Shown: one piece after another, positions 8,034 through 15,970 of the stretch
How positions within the stretch are numbered: position 1 is the first letter of the stretch
How the letters are laid out: the number at the start of each line of letters is the position of its first letter
The notes under the pieces: model-generated
Database searches by the model: none
Seen by the model: the letters and a program-made list of their open reading frames with translations, nothing else
Told to the model about the DNA's origin: nothing
Position numbers and translations under genes: made by a program
Assembly: GCA_045576455.1 (NCBI GenBank)
Contig: JAZNGM010000014.1
Coordinates: 1 to 25,281 of the forward strand
Length of the DNA stretch: 25,281 nucleotides
Direction of reading: 5' to 3'
Origin: RGIG4034 sp045576455
GTDB lineage: Bacteria > Bacillota > Clostridia > Lachnospirales > Lachnospiraceae

Positions 8034-9581
8034 TTAAAAATCTCCTTTCCGCGCCTTTATCACAGGTCTTATACTGAATACTTCTTCAAAAAATTCTGCT
8101 TTTGTATCAAACAAAGCTTCTCTGAATAATATATCCGTTTTATCTTTTACGCTTAACTGCAATTCATTTTCTTTCATTGCCATGGTAACTTTATGGAAAT
8201 TTTTGCTTGTCTTTGGGGTAAAGCAGTTTGCAAGCCTCAAAATAGCCGTAAGCTTCGTAATGATCAGATACGTTTCTTTATCCAGTGTTGTCGAATTCGA
8301 AACTTCCGAATAATATTTGAAATCATCGTACACATACTGGACGATATTGGCTACCATCTCACGTTCCCGATGGGAAAGACCGATTATTTCCGTTGAAAGA
8401 ATTATGTTATAAGAACAGCTTCCGACATTGGCAAGGCTAATATATTGTCCGCAGTCCTGTAACAGGGAAGCAATCTGTAACAATAATCTTTCCCGTTTCG
8501 AAAGACCATGTATCTTCTTCGTCGCATCGAAAATGGATAGGGCAATTTTAGTTATCTTTTCCCTTCCTTCAATATCTCCTGAATACCGGCTGCTTATATT
8601 CGTGGCACAAGCAAGAATATCTCTTTCAAAATCATGTATCTGTACACCTTTTATATGCTTCTCGGCATATTCAAAAGCAATACCGTCACACAGGCTTACG
8701 CCCGGTGCCCATAAAAGCTTGGCATCAAGCATCCTGATAAGCATCATCACCAGTATGGACGCAATGGATACAAGCTGTACATTATCGGATTCTATGCCTA
8801 AAAGGCGGGACAGTTCACTGTCTGGTTTACTTAAAATGGTTCTTAAAAATTCCTCAAACTTTTCTGATTCCATAAAGCCCGGCTTGGTTATTCCTGCTGC
8901 CTTCTTTTGCAAAATCAGCGAAACATAATCATCTACAACAATGATGTTATTAATCTTACTCTCTAAAAGATATAGCTTTTTAAATGTCTCAAGCTGGTCA
9001 CCTATCATATCGAGCATCATATCTTCAAGCTGTGCGCGCTTCGGTTGCAGCTTATCGAGCATATCCTTGATTCTTAACACCCCGAGACGGATATTCTGGG
9101 TTGAAACAAGCGTATCCTTATCAAACAACGATATTTGCAGACTTCCGCCCCCGATATCAACAATAGCCGTTCCTTTCAGGATGATATCATTAAACTTATC
9201 CCCCTTGGAGGCAATTGACTTATAGTCAAGAAAACGTTGCTCTGAGTTACTCAACACTTCTATCTGTATCCCGGTTCTTGCATGAATCTGTTCGAGTAAT
9301 ATCAGTGTATTTTCTGTCTCACGGATAGCACTTGTACCGTATGCCTTATAAGCTTCCACGCGATAGGTCTTCATTACGTTTTGGAATTCTTTTAACACAC
9401 GGCAAATCTCACTTACTTTTTCATTGGTCAACTTACCGTTCGCATAGGTCTGGGAGCCAAGATCCAACCGATGACGTATATGATCTATCTGTTTCATTTC
9501 CCCATTAGCGCCGAACTGGAATATTTTCATTGCCATTTCATATGAACCGACATCTATTGCCGCAAAAGTTTTCACTGCCAT
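8034..9581 (-). CDS. ppx: Exopolyphosphatase, Ppx/GppA family
   Basis: The 515-residue protein belongs to the ASKHA phosphatases that remove terminal phosphate from polyphosphate or pppGpp. The N-terminal AIDVGSYEMAMKIF is the first phosphate-binding loop. GTSAIRETEN and VDIGGGSLQISLF are the other nucleotide/phosphate motifs. The C-terminal half (from about residue 320) looks like the HD-type helical domain of this family. Sequence alone does not separate polyphosphatase from guanosine pentaphosphate phosphatase, but fusion-tight linkage to ppk favours polyphosphate. GGGGGAAA precedes the ATG. It starts 27 nt after the DUF815 gene. Confidence 0.93.
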   Translation of the reverse strand: MAVKTFAAIDVGSYEMAMKIFQFGANGEMKQIDHIRHRLDLGSQTYANGKLTNEKVSEICRVLKEFQNVMKTYRVEAYKAYGTSAIRETENTLILLEQIHARTGIQIEVLSNSEQRFLDYKSIASKGDKFNDIILKGTAIVDIGGGSLQISLFDKDTLVSTQNIRLGVLRIKDMLDKLQPKRAQLEDMMLDMIGDQLETFKKLYLLESKINNIIVVDDYVSLILQKKAAGITKPGFMESEKFEEFLRTILSKPDSELSRLLGIESDNVQLVSIASILVMMLIRMLDAKLLWAPGVSLCDGIAFEYAEKHIKGVQIHDFERDILACATNISSRYSGDIEGREKITKIALSIFDATKKIHGLSKRERLLLQIASLLQDCGQYISLANVGSCSYNIILSTEIIGLSHREREMVANIVQYVYDDFKYYSEVSNSTTLDKETYLIITKLTAILRLANCFTPKTSKNFHKVTMAMKENELQLSVKDKTDILFREALFDTKAEFFEEVFSIRPVIKARKGDF

Positions 9582-9608
9582 ATCTTTTCCCCCATTTATT
9601 TATAGCGA

Positions 9609-10895
9609 TTACTGTCCTAATAAATAATCAATAAATTGTTGTGCTGTTCTTCCCGAAAGTCCGCCATGCGCAAGTTCCCATTGGTTAGCCTTTAAGTAAA
9701 GTTCCTCCTCAGGCATGGTAATATTATGTCTTTCTGCCAGCGTTTTAACGATATTCCTGAATTCTTTTTTATCCGGCGATGAGAAGAAAATGGTTACACC
9801 AAAACGTGCTACCAGGGAAAGCTTCTCCTGTACCGTATCATTGGTATGCAGATCCTCATCACGGTCTTCCTTATCCTTAAAGCTTTCTTTGATAAGGTGT
9901 CTGCGGTTAGAAGTTGCATAGATCAATACGTTATTCGGCTTTTTCTCAAGTCCGCCTTCAATCACTGCTTTAAGATATTTGTATTCAATTTCAAATTCCT
10001 CAAAGCTTAAATCATCCATATAGATAATGAACTTATAATTACGGTTTTTAATCTGCGATATGATATCATTAAGATCATGGAACTGATGCTTATATATTTC
10101 AATAATTCTTAACCCTTTATCATAATAACGGTTAAGGATACCCTTTATACTGGAAGATTTTCCTGTTCCGGCATCACCAAACAATAAGCAGTTATTAGCT
10201 CTTTTTCCGTTCACGAAAGCTTCCGTATTATCAATAAGCTTCTTCTTGGCTATCTCGTAACCAACCAAATCCTCCAGATACACATGTTGTATATTCATAA
10301 TCGGTTTAATAACTGCACCCTCTTCAGCATGCTCCACGCGGAAAGCTTTATGAAGCCCGAAACGTCCCACACCGTAATCTTTGTAAAATTGTGTCATACA
10401 CGCCTTAATCTCAGCAGCATCCTTAGCTTCAGCAAGCTTTACGGCTGTCTCACATATTCTGTCACGTATTCTTGTGTTATACACTTTTCCCGCCGTCTTA
10501 GGGGCAGCATAATTTTCAACCAGCCCAAAAGTATGTAAAGAAAGTGTATTCACCATATCTGAAAAATCATAGCATATAAACTCCCTGATGATTTCAAAGT
10601 CATGCAATGCCGCATCATTAAGCGTTCCTTCAATATTGCCGACTATCTCACAAGAGGTAGAATAAGCATTTTCACTGTTAACCAAAAGATTAGCTATGTA
10701 GCAATGCCATATATTGCCGTAAAAACCATGTGCCGTCGCAAAATCAATCAAAGCACTGATGCAGTCATATCCCAAAGCCTGCTTATCTTCAAGATTGTAA
10801 TACTCATTATTATACTCTGCCATCAGCCATGCCATGTCTTCAAGCAGTCTTCCCTCTTCAAAATCCCTGTATAGAATTAGTTCCTTTTCTCTCAT
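9609..10895 (-). CDS. DUF815-family AAA+ ATPase
   Basis: The 428-residue protein has an uncharacterised N-terminal half and a P-loop ATPase C-terminal half. Walker A is LLFGDAGTGKSSSIKGIL, Walker B is FIIYMDDLSFEEFE, and a sensor-like segment NVLIYATSNRRHLIKESF follows. This arrangement is that of DUF815 proteins, which are predicted AAA+ ATPases of unknown role. HGGLSGRTAQQFIDYLL at the end is the small helical lid. It sits between pheA (36-nt gap) and ppx (27-nt gap) in the same direction, so co-transcription is likely. Nothing shows a specific substrate. Confidence 0.9.
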   Translation of the reverse strand: MREKELILYRDFEEGRLLEDMAWLMAEYNNEYYNLEDKQALGYDCISALIDFATAHGFYGNIWHCYIANLLVNSENAYSTSCEIVGNIEGTLNDAALHDFEIIREFICYDFSDMVNTLSLHTFGLVENYAAPKTAGKVYNTRIRDRICETAVKLAEAKDAAEIKACMTQFYKDYGVGRFGLHKAFRVEHAEEGAVIKPIMNIQHVYLEDLVGYEIAKKKLIDNTEAFVNGKRANNCLLFGDAGTGKSSSIKGILNRYYDKGLRIIEIYKHQFHDLNDIISQIKNRNYKFIIYMDDLSFEEFEIEYKYLKAVIEGGLEKKPNNVLIYATSNRRHLIKESFKDKEDRDEDLHTNDTVQEKLSLVARFGVTIFFSSPDKKEFRNIVKTLAERHNITMPEEELYLKANQWELAHGGLSGRTAQQFIDYLLGQ

Positions 10896-10931
10896 AACCT
10901 TATCCTTACTCTAAAATATGTACTTAATATA

Positions 10932-12056
10932 TCAATAATTGCCGAGGATTTTCATCTTGCCCGCTTCTTCCTGTAATCCGAACAAGGCATTCTTAACGGC
11001 ATCACTGTCAAGATTTCCTTCAAAATCAATAAAAAATCTATATTCCCAATCTTTATTCTCAATCGGGCGGCTTTCAATACGTGTCATGTTAAGTCCGTTA
11101 TATATGAAATGGGATAAAGCCTGATAAAGTGCACCGCTCTTATGCTCAATTTCCACACATATGCTTATTCTGCCGGCATCCTTTTTATATATCTTTTCCC
11201 TGCTTAACACAAGAAAGCGGGTTGCATTCGTACTCACATCATTAACACCCTTTTTAAGCACCTTAAGCCCATATGCTTCAGCTGCATACTCACTTGCTAT
11301 CGCAGCTTGCGTTTTATCCTGCTCTTCAGATACTTTCTTAGCAGCAAACGCATTATTTTTAAGTGTTATCTGCTCCCAGCCCATCTCATTAAGAAAATGT
11401 GCACTCTGCATAAAGGACTGCGGATGCGAATATACTCTTTTGATATCTTCCATCGTACTGTCTTTGGTTCCGAGCAGGCAATGATTAATTGCAATAACCT
11501 GTTCCCCTACAATACAATTATCATAATCCATTAACAAATCGGTTACTTCACTTACACTTCCTGCCGTTGAATTTTCGATCGGAAGCACGGCATAATCCGC
11601 ATTTTGGCAAGCTAGTTCCTCCATTGCATCCTTAAACGTTTCAACATTATAGCTGTCAACTTCCCTGCCAAAATATTCCACCATAGCAGCCTGGGAATAT
11701 GCCCCAACAGCCCCTTGGAATACAACCTTCACATTATCGGTTTTAATATTATCAACCTTGGTAAAAGGAAACGCTTCCACCTTGCCGTTTTCTGCAAGCA
11801 GACGATACTGAAGCTTTCTGCTCATCGACATAATCTGTTCAAAAAGTTCTGCTACTCCCAGCTTATTGAAATCACTGTGGGCAAGTCCTTTAACCGCCTC
11901 TATCTTAGCAAGTTCCCTTTCCTTGTCTAACACCTTCTTACCGGTAGATATTTTAAACTGCGCCACATTCCGGCAGACTTCCATTCTCTCTTCATACAAA
12001 TCAACCAGTGCCTTATCTATTTTGTCAATTTGCTCCCTCAGCTCTGTAAGTTCCAT
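10932..12056 (-). CDS. pheA: Bifunctional chorismate mutase / prephenate dehydratase (P-protein)
   Basis: The 374-residue protein makes phenylpyruvate from chorismate in phenylalanine synthesis. Residues about 1-90 are an AroQ-type chorismate mutase (LREQIDKIDKALVDLYEERM, with conserved Arg and Lys residues). Residues about 108-285 are prephenate dehydratase, starting KVVFQGAVGAYSQAA and containing the STNATRFLVLS catalytic motif. The end is an ACT regulatory domain (SGALYQALSHFIYNGLNM, then ESRP) that usually binds phenylalanine for feedback inhibition. GGAGGA lies about 6 nt before the ATG. It is the first gene of a seven-gene run and has its own promoter. Confidence 0.97.
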   Translation of the reverse strand: MELTELREQIDKIDKALVDLYEERMEVCRNVAQFKISTGKKVLDKERELAKIEAVKGLAHSDFNKLGVAELFEQIMSMSRKLQYRLLAENGKVEAFPFTKVDNIKTDNVKVVFQGAVGAYSQAAMVEYFGREVDSYNVETFKDAMEELACQNADYAVLPIENSTAGSVSEVTDLLMDYDNCIVGEQVIAINHCLLGTKDSTMEDIKRVYSHPQSFMQSAHFLNEMGWEQITLKNNAFAAKKVSEEQDKTQAAIASEYAAEAYGLKVLKKGVNDVSTNATRFLVLSREKIYKKDAGRISICVEIEHKSGALYQALSHFIYNGLNMTRIESRPIENKDWEYRFFIDFEGNLDSDAVKNALFGLQEEAGKMKILGNY

Positions 12057-12104
12057 GTAGTTCCTCCAATAATTACATCCTAAAACTTTAATTAATTACA
12101 AATT

Positions 12105-12133
12105 ATTTTATACCAAATATGCACCTATAACAA
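12105..12133 (-). promoter_or_regulatory. Sigma-A promoter for the pheA operon
   Basis: On the - strand, TTGTTA (12133-12128) and TAAAAT (12110-12105) are spaced by exactly 17 nt, about 48 nt before the pheA ATG. The short leader has no T-box or leader-peptide features. Confidence 0.6.
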
Positions 12134-12153
12134 GGGTTTAAACCACAAAACAC

Positions 12154-12191
12154 TTCCACAAAAATGACTTTCATACTATAATAACTATAAT
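12154..12191 (+). promoter_or_regulatory. Candidate promoter for the DUF5050-like gene
   Basis: A perfect TATAAT (12177-12182) has TTCCAC 17 nt upstream (12154-12159). A second TATAAT at 12186-12191 could pair with ATGACT at 12164-12169 with a 16-nt spacer. AAGGAG at 12211-12216 precedes the ATG by 8 nt. Confidence 0.55.
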
Positions 12192-12224
12192 GCGTTTGTA
12201 ATATTAATAAAGGAGTATTTTGTT

Positions 12225-13253
12225 ATGACCAAAAAGAAAAAAGACCTGACCGTAATCCTCGTCGTTGCCGCTATTTTTATTGTATTAATAGTATTTTCCA
12301 TACTGTTTGGGAATAAAAAGATTAATAATCCGGAAGGCACCGTGGGCAATTACCGGGGCAACCTCAATAACGGCGGTTACTTTTGCGAATATAACCAAAA
12401 GATTTACTTTGCCAACTCTTTTGACGATTACACACTCTATTCCATGAATAAGGACTTAAGCAAGCTTAAAAAGCTTACCAAAGTACCGGTTTCACAAATC
12501 AATGTTGCAAACGGCTATATTTATTTTTACCAGACAGATAATATGAAGGGTTCAGACCTGGGAAGTTTAATAAGAGGCAACGGAATCTACCGCATGAAAA
12601 CGGACGGTTCCGAACTTAAATGTCTGAAAAAGGGGGTTATCGGCACTATGCTCTTAGTGGAAGACCACCTTTACTTCCAGTATTACAACTCCGCTAATCA
12701 ATTTACCTTCTGCAAGATGAGCGTAAATGGCGGTGCCATTGAAGAAATACATGATTTTGCTGCCAGCCCCTCTTCTGCTGCAGACGGCAACATCTATTAT
12801 AATGACGTGGAAAACAGCCACAACCTGATTAAGTATAATACAAAAAATAACACTTCAACCATTTTGTATTCCGGCGAAGTGTGGTTTCCCGTTTATTCAA
12901 ACGGTCTTATATATTTCCTTGACACGGATAATAACCGCAGGCTCTGCTGCTTAAACCTTGCGACTGCTTCCCTTAAGGTATTGTCAGAAGATCGTATAGA
13001 TTATTTTGCTGTAGGCGATTCCCACGTATATTATCAGACCAGTTCCAAAAGCGCGCCAAAGCTTAAACGGGTAAGCCTTGACGGAAGCGAAACGGAAACT
13101 ATTGCAGACGGCGTATATACACATCTTAGTGTAACTTCTGATTATGTGTATTTTACATCGTACGGTGATTTATATAAAACCTACCGCATGAGCACATACG
13201 GTTATCCGACTTATGATGTCTTCAACGAAGCCATGAGTGCTGCAACAGACTGA
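12225..13253 (+). CDS. Membrane-anchored DUF5050-like (beta-propeller-type) protein
   Basis: The 342-residue protein begins with KKKKD and one hydrophobic helix (residues about 8-26), most likely an uncleaved anchor with the rest outside the cell. The remainder repeats short units of the type (I/V)YFxxxxxxxxLYxMxxDGSxxxxL, for example KIYFANSFDDYTLYSMN, GIYRMKTDGSELKCL and YFYQTDN. These are typical of DUF5050 domains, which resemble propeller blades. No catalytic residues stand out. It is divergent from pheA and single-cistron. Its 3' end overlaps that of the convergent folB-folK gene by 43 bp. Confidence 0.8.
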   Translation: MTKKKKDLTVILVVAAIFIVLIVFSILFGNKKINNPEGTVGNYRGNLNNGGYFCEYNQKIYFANSFDDYTLYSMNKDLSKLKKLTKVPVSQINVANGYIYFYQTDNMKGSDLGSLIRGNGIYRMKTDGSELKCLKKGVIGTMLLVEDHLYFQYYNSANQFTFCKMSVNGGAIEEIHDFAASPSSAADGNIYYNDVENSHNLIKYNTKNNTSTILYSGEVWFPVYSNGLIYFLDTDNNRRLCCLNLATASLKVLSEDRIDYFAVGDSHVYYQTSSKSAPKLKRVSLDGSETETIADGVYTHLSVTSDYVYFTSYGDLYKTYRMSTYGYPTYDVFNEAMSAATD

Positions 13254-14035
13254 TGAAGCACCGGGTGCTCCTTCGTCTTGGTAAGCTCTGATAACGGTTC
13301 AAGTACAAACAGGCGGTTGTGCATATCCGCATGCGGGATTATCAAATCCTCTGTCTCCATTACAAGGTCATCGTAGAAGATAATATCCATATCCAGTGTG
13401 CGGGGGCCCCAATGTATGGTTCTTACCCTGCCGGCTTCATTTTCAAGCGTATGCAGATAGTCAAGTAACTCATATGGTGTATACAGGGTTTCAAGCACAC
13501 ACGCACCGTTTATAAACGTATCCTGTACCACCTCACCATAGGGTTCGGTTTCATAAAAAGCTGAACAACGGAGATTTTTACAAAAGGCATTATCAGCGAT
13601 TTTCTTAAGGGCATCGCTTATATATGTCTTTTTTTCACCCATATTGGAGCCATAAGACAAATATACCGTATGCCACTTTCTTGTAACCGTTACCGACACA
13701 TCTTTAAAAGGATGGGCTATCGGTGCTTCCGGCTTGGATACCGTCACAGATACTTCTTCAACATACGGAAAATTAAGCAAAATAACTTCTGCACATTTTT
13801 CCGCTACGGTTTCAATGAGGTCATACGACTTATCGGTCGCCGCTTTTACTACCATGTCTGCCACATCACCGTAATGGGTGGAGTACGTCAGTTCATCTGT
13901 TTTTCCGGCTTTTCTCAATGAAGTTGCCATATCAACGGTCAGGAAAAATTTCTGTCCTTTTTTCTTTTCCTCTTCAAAAACACCGTGATATGCATATATT
14001 TCTATTTGTTCAATCCGAATTCTATCACTCTGCAT
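13211..14035 (-). CDS. folK: Dihydroneopterin aldolase / HPPK fusion (FolB-FolK)
   Basis: The 274-residue protein joins two consecutive folate enzymes. Residues about 1-118 are FolB (IRIEQIEIYAYHGVFEEEKK, with the conserved YHG...E), which converts dihydroneopterin to 6-hydroxymethyl-dihydropterin and glycolaldehyde. Residues about 126-274 are FolK (VYLSYGSNMGEKKTYI at the start, WGPRTLDMDIIFYDD and IPHADMHNRLFVLEPL), which pyrophosphorylates the product with ATP. The start overlaps the folP end by 11 bp, implying coupling. It is the last gene of the folate operon. Both halves look complete. Confidence 0.95.
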   Translation of the reverse strand: MQSDRIRIEQIEIYAYHGVFEEEKKKGQKFFLTVDMATSLRKAGKTDELTYSTHYGDVADMVVKAATDKSYDLIETVAEKCAEVILLNFPYVEEVSVTVSKPEAPIAHPFKDVSVTVTRKWHTVYLSYGSNMGEKKTYISDALKKIADNAFCKNLRCSAFYETEPYGEVVQDTFINGACVLETLYTPYELLDYLHTLENEAGRVRTIHWGPRTLDMDIIFYDDLVMETEDLIIPHADMHNRLFVLEPLSELTKTKEHPVLHQSVAALMASLKTS

Positions 14036-14888
14036 TATGTTCCTCCGACATAAGACTTACATTCATAACAGCCGCCGTCATTTGTACAGCCCTTACATTT
14101 TCTTTAACATCATGTACCCTGATAAAAGAGCAGCCCGCCATCGCTCCGATTACCGATGTGGCAAGCGTGCCTTCAAGACGTTCCTCCACCGGAAGCATAA
14201 GCGTATTTCCGATAACAGACTTCCTTGATGTGCCCAAAAGCACGGGATAATTAAGTTCCCGCATGCGGGACAGGTTTTTTATAAGACACAAGTTCTGCTC
14301 ATATGTCTTCATAAATCCTATACCGGGGTCTATCATTATCTTGTCTTTACTAATTCCTGCCTCTATGGCAAGGTCTATGCTTTCCGCTATCTCCGTAAGT
14401 ACGGTTTTGACAAACTGCTGTTCAGGATTACCGGCATCCCCGTTAACGGTAAAAATCTCATTTCTGTTATGCATAAGGCAACAGGCAACCTTCGCTTTGG
14501 CAATCACCTTTTTCATATCCGCATCATACTTAAGGCCCCAGATATCGTTAATCATATCTGCTCCTGCCATAATTCCTGCTTTAGCAACCGGTGCCTTATA
14601 CGTATCAAGCGATACCGGTATATCATATTCCCGCTTAATCGCTTCAATAGCGGGTACTACCCGCCCTATTTCCTCTTCGCATGATATCATATTATATCCG
14701 GGTCTTGTGGACTCACCACCGACATCGATAACCGTTGCGCCTTCCGCAATCATCCTGCCGGCTTTTTGCAACACATCATCCATCCCCTTATAGCTTCCCC
14801 CATCGGAAAAAGAATCCGGCGTAACATTCAAAATACCCATGATATATATGCTGTTTTCCGTATTAAATTCACGGTTTCCAATTATCAT
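14025..14888 (-). CDS. folP: Dihydropteroate synthase
   Basis: The 287-residue TIM-barrel enzyme condenses hydroxymethyl-dihydropterin pyrophosphate with p-aminobenzoate and is the target of sulfonamides. The signature MGILNVTPDSFSDGG lies near residue 18, VIDVGGESTRPG forms loop 2, and DPGIGFMK and LLGTSRKSVIG are further family motifs. Length is normal. The ATG overlaps the stop of the HD-domain gene by 4 bp (ATGA type), and the 3' end overlaps the folB-folK start, so expression is probably coupled. Confidence 0.97.
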   Translation of the reverse strand: MIIGNREFNTENSIYIMGILNVTPDSFSDGGSYKGMDDVLQKAGRMIAEGATVIDVGGESTRPGYNMISCEEEIGRVVPAIEAIKREYDIPVSLDTYKAPVAKAGIMAGADMINDIWGLKYDADMKKVIAKAKVACCLMHNRNEIFTVNGDAGNPEQQFVKTVLTEIAESIDLAIEAGISKDKIMIDPGIGFMKTYEQNLCLIKNLSRMRELNYPVLLGTSRKSVIGNTLMLPVEERLEGTLATSVIGAMAGCSFIRVHDVKENVRAVQMTAAVMNVSLMSEEHNAE

Positions 14889-15388
14889 CCGATTAATTCC
14901 TCATCTTCTCTTTTATTACGCTTTTCCGGCGGCCAGTAACACTCTTTGGTTGCTGCACATTCATAACAGGGTCGGCTCTTCTTATCTGCCCTATACAAAA
15001 GCTTTGCGAGCAGCGTACCGGTTTCATGTTTACTATCATGCATCATAATGGCATTTTTAATCTCTTCTATTTCCGCATCATTATAACTGCAATCTTTCAA
15101 AATAACATCTGCAAGCTCCGCACTTTTGACAGCATGATTACTGCCATCTTCATATTGCTTGCATCTTCCGATATCATGCAGATAAGCTGCAGCATACAAA
15201 ATATCATCATTAAGAAAGGGACTTTCCTCTTCACTTTCAACATATTTTTTCAACAATGCCGCCACCCGCTCATTATGTTCCATATCGTGTTTACAAAATA
15301 TCCTGTCTTTTTCTGCTTCGGATATTTTTTTAAGGCATTCCCTATAAAGAGTATGCCTTAATATATGTTGCCATCTAAAATCGCCCAC
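14885..15388 (-). CDS. HD-domain phosphohydrolase within the folate operon
   Basis: The 167-residue protein has the HD order of metal ligands: H in CKHDMEHNERV, HD in AAYLHDIGRCKQYED, a further His in SNHAVKSAE, and a C-terminal D in YRADKKSR. After the HD fold comes a Cys-containing tail (PCYECAATKECYWPPEKR) that might bind a metal. The start is GTG with AGGGAG about 8 nt upstream. It lies 15 nt after folE and overlaps folP by 4 bp. HD proteins cleave phosphate esters. Its position between GTP cyclohydrolase and the later steps makes it a candidate for dephosphorylating dihydroneopterin phosphates; that role is inference. Confidence 0.88.
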   Translation of the reverse strand: MGDFRWQHILRHTLYRECLKKISEAEKDRIFCKHDMEHNERVAALLKKYVESEEESPFLNDDILYAAAYLHDIGRCKQYEDGSNHAVKSAELADVILKDCSYNDAEIEEIKNAIMMHDSKHETGTLLAKLLYRADKKSRPCYECAATKECYWPPEKRNKREDEELIG

Positions 15389-15403
15389 TATATTCTCCCT
15401 GTT

Positions 15404-15970
15404 TTATAACATATGGTAAAAATCATCTGAAAGGCGGTTATCATCCTTAAATAATCCGCGCTTAACAACGGTTACCGTCTTGCTTCCCGGCTTTTTCACA
15501 CCACGCATTGTCATACACAAATGCTCTGCTTCCAGCATAACCATAACTCCTTTCGGATTCAGGTTGTCCATAATGGCATCCGCTATTTGTGCCGTCAGTT
15601 TTTCTTGTATCTGAAGACGTTTCGCAAATACTTCCACCGTTCTTGCCAACTTGCTGATTCCCACAACCTTGCCATCCGGAATATATGCAATATGTGCCTT
15701 ACCGAAAAACGGCATCATATGATGCTCGCACATCGAGTAAAAGACGATATCTTTTTCAAATACTATCTCATTATTATCGACGGAAAATGTACGTGAAAGA
15801 TGCGTCGCTGCATCCTCGTTCATTCCCGAACATATCTCCTCATACATGCGCGCAATTCTATCCGGTGTATCAAGTAAGCCTTCTCTTGTTACATCCTCGC
15901 CAATGCCTTCTAATATTAAACGTATTCCTTCTTTTATTTTGTCTTTATCAGCCATATTATTTGCGTCCAT
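15404..15970 (-). CDS. folE: GTP cyclohydrolase I
   Basis: The 188-residue enzyme converts GTP to 7,8-dihydroneopterin triphosphate, the first folate step. Zinc ligands are visible in SMCEHHMMPFFGKAHIAYIP (Cys and His) and in EAEHLCMTMRGVKKPGS (second Cys). GISKLARTVEVFAKRLQIQE is the conserved active-site helix. Length fits the short FolE1 form, so the enzyme should be zinc dependent. The ATG lies inside the end of folC (14-nt overlap). A second in-frame ATG at 15955, just after the folC stop, is equally possible, since neither has a strong ribosome binding site. Confidence 0.96.
   Translation of the reverse strand: MDANNMADKDKIKEGIRLILEGIGEDVTREGLLDTPDRIARMYEEICSGMNEDAATHLSRTFSVDNNEIVFEKDIVFYSMCEHHMMPFFGKAHIAYIPDGKVVGISKLARTVEVFAKRLQIQEKLTAQIADAIMDNLNPKGVMVMLEAEHLCMTMRGVKKPGSKTVTVVKRGLFKDDNRLSDDFYHML

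Noticed and set aside
12057..12224. T-box or leader-peptide control ahead of pheA
   Set aside because: The leader is under 45 nt from the predicted start, with no T-box core, Phe-rich peptide or terminator hairpin.
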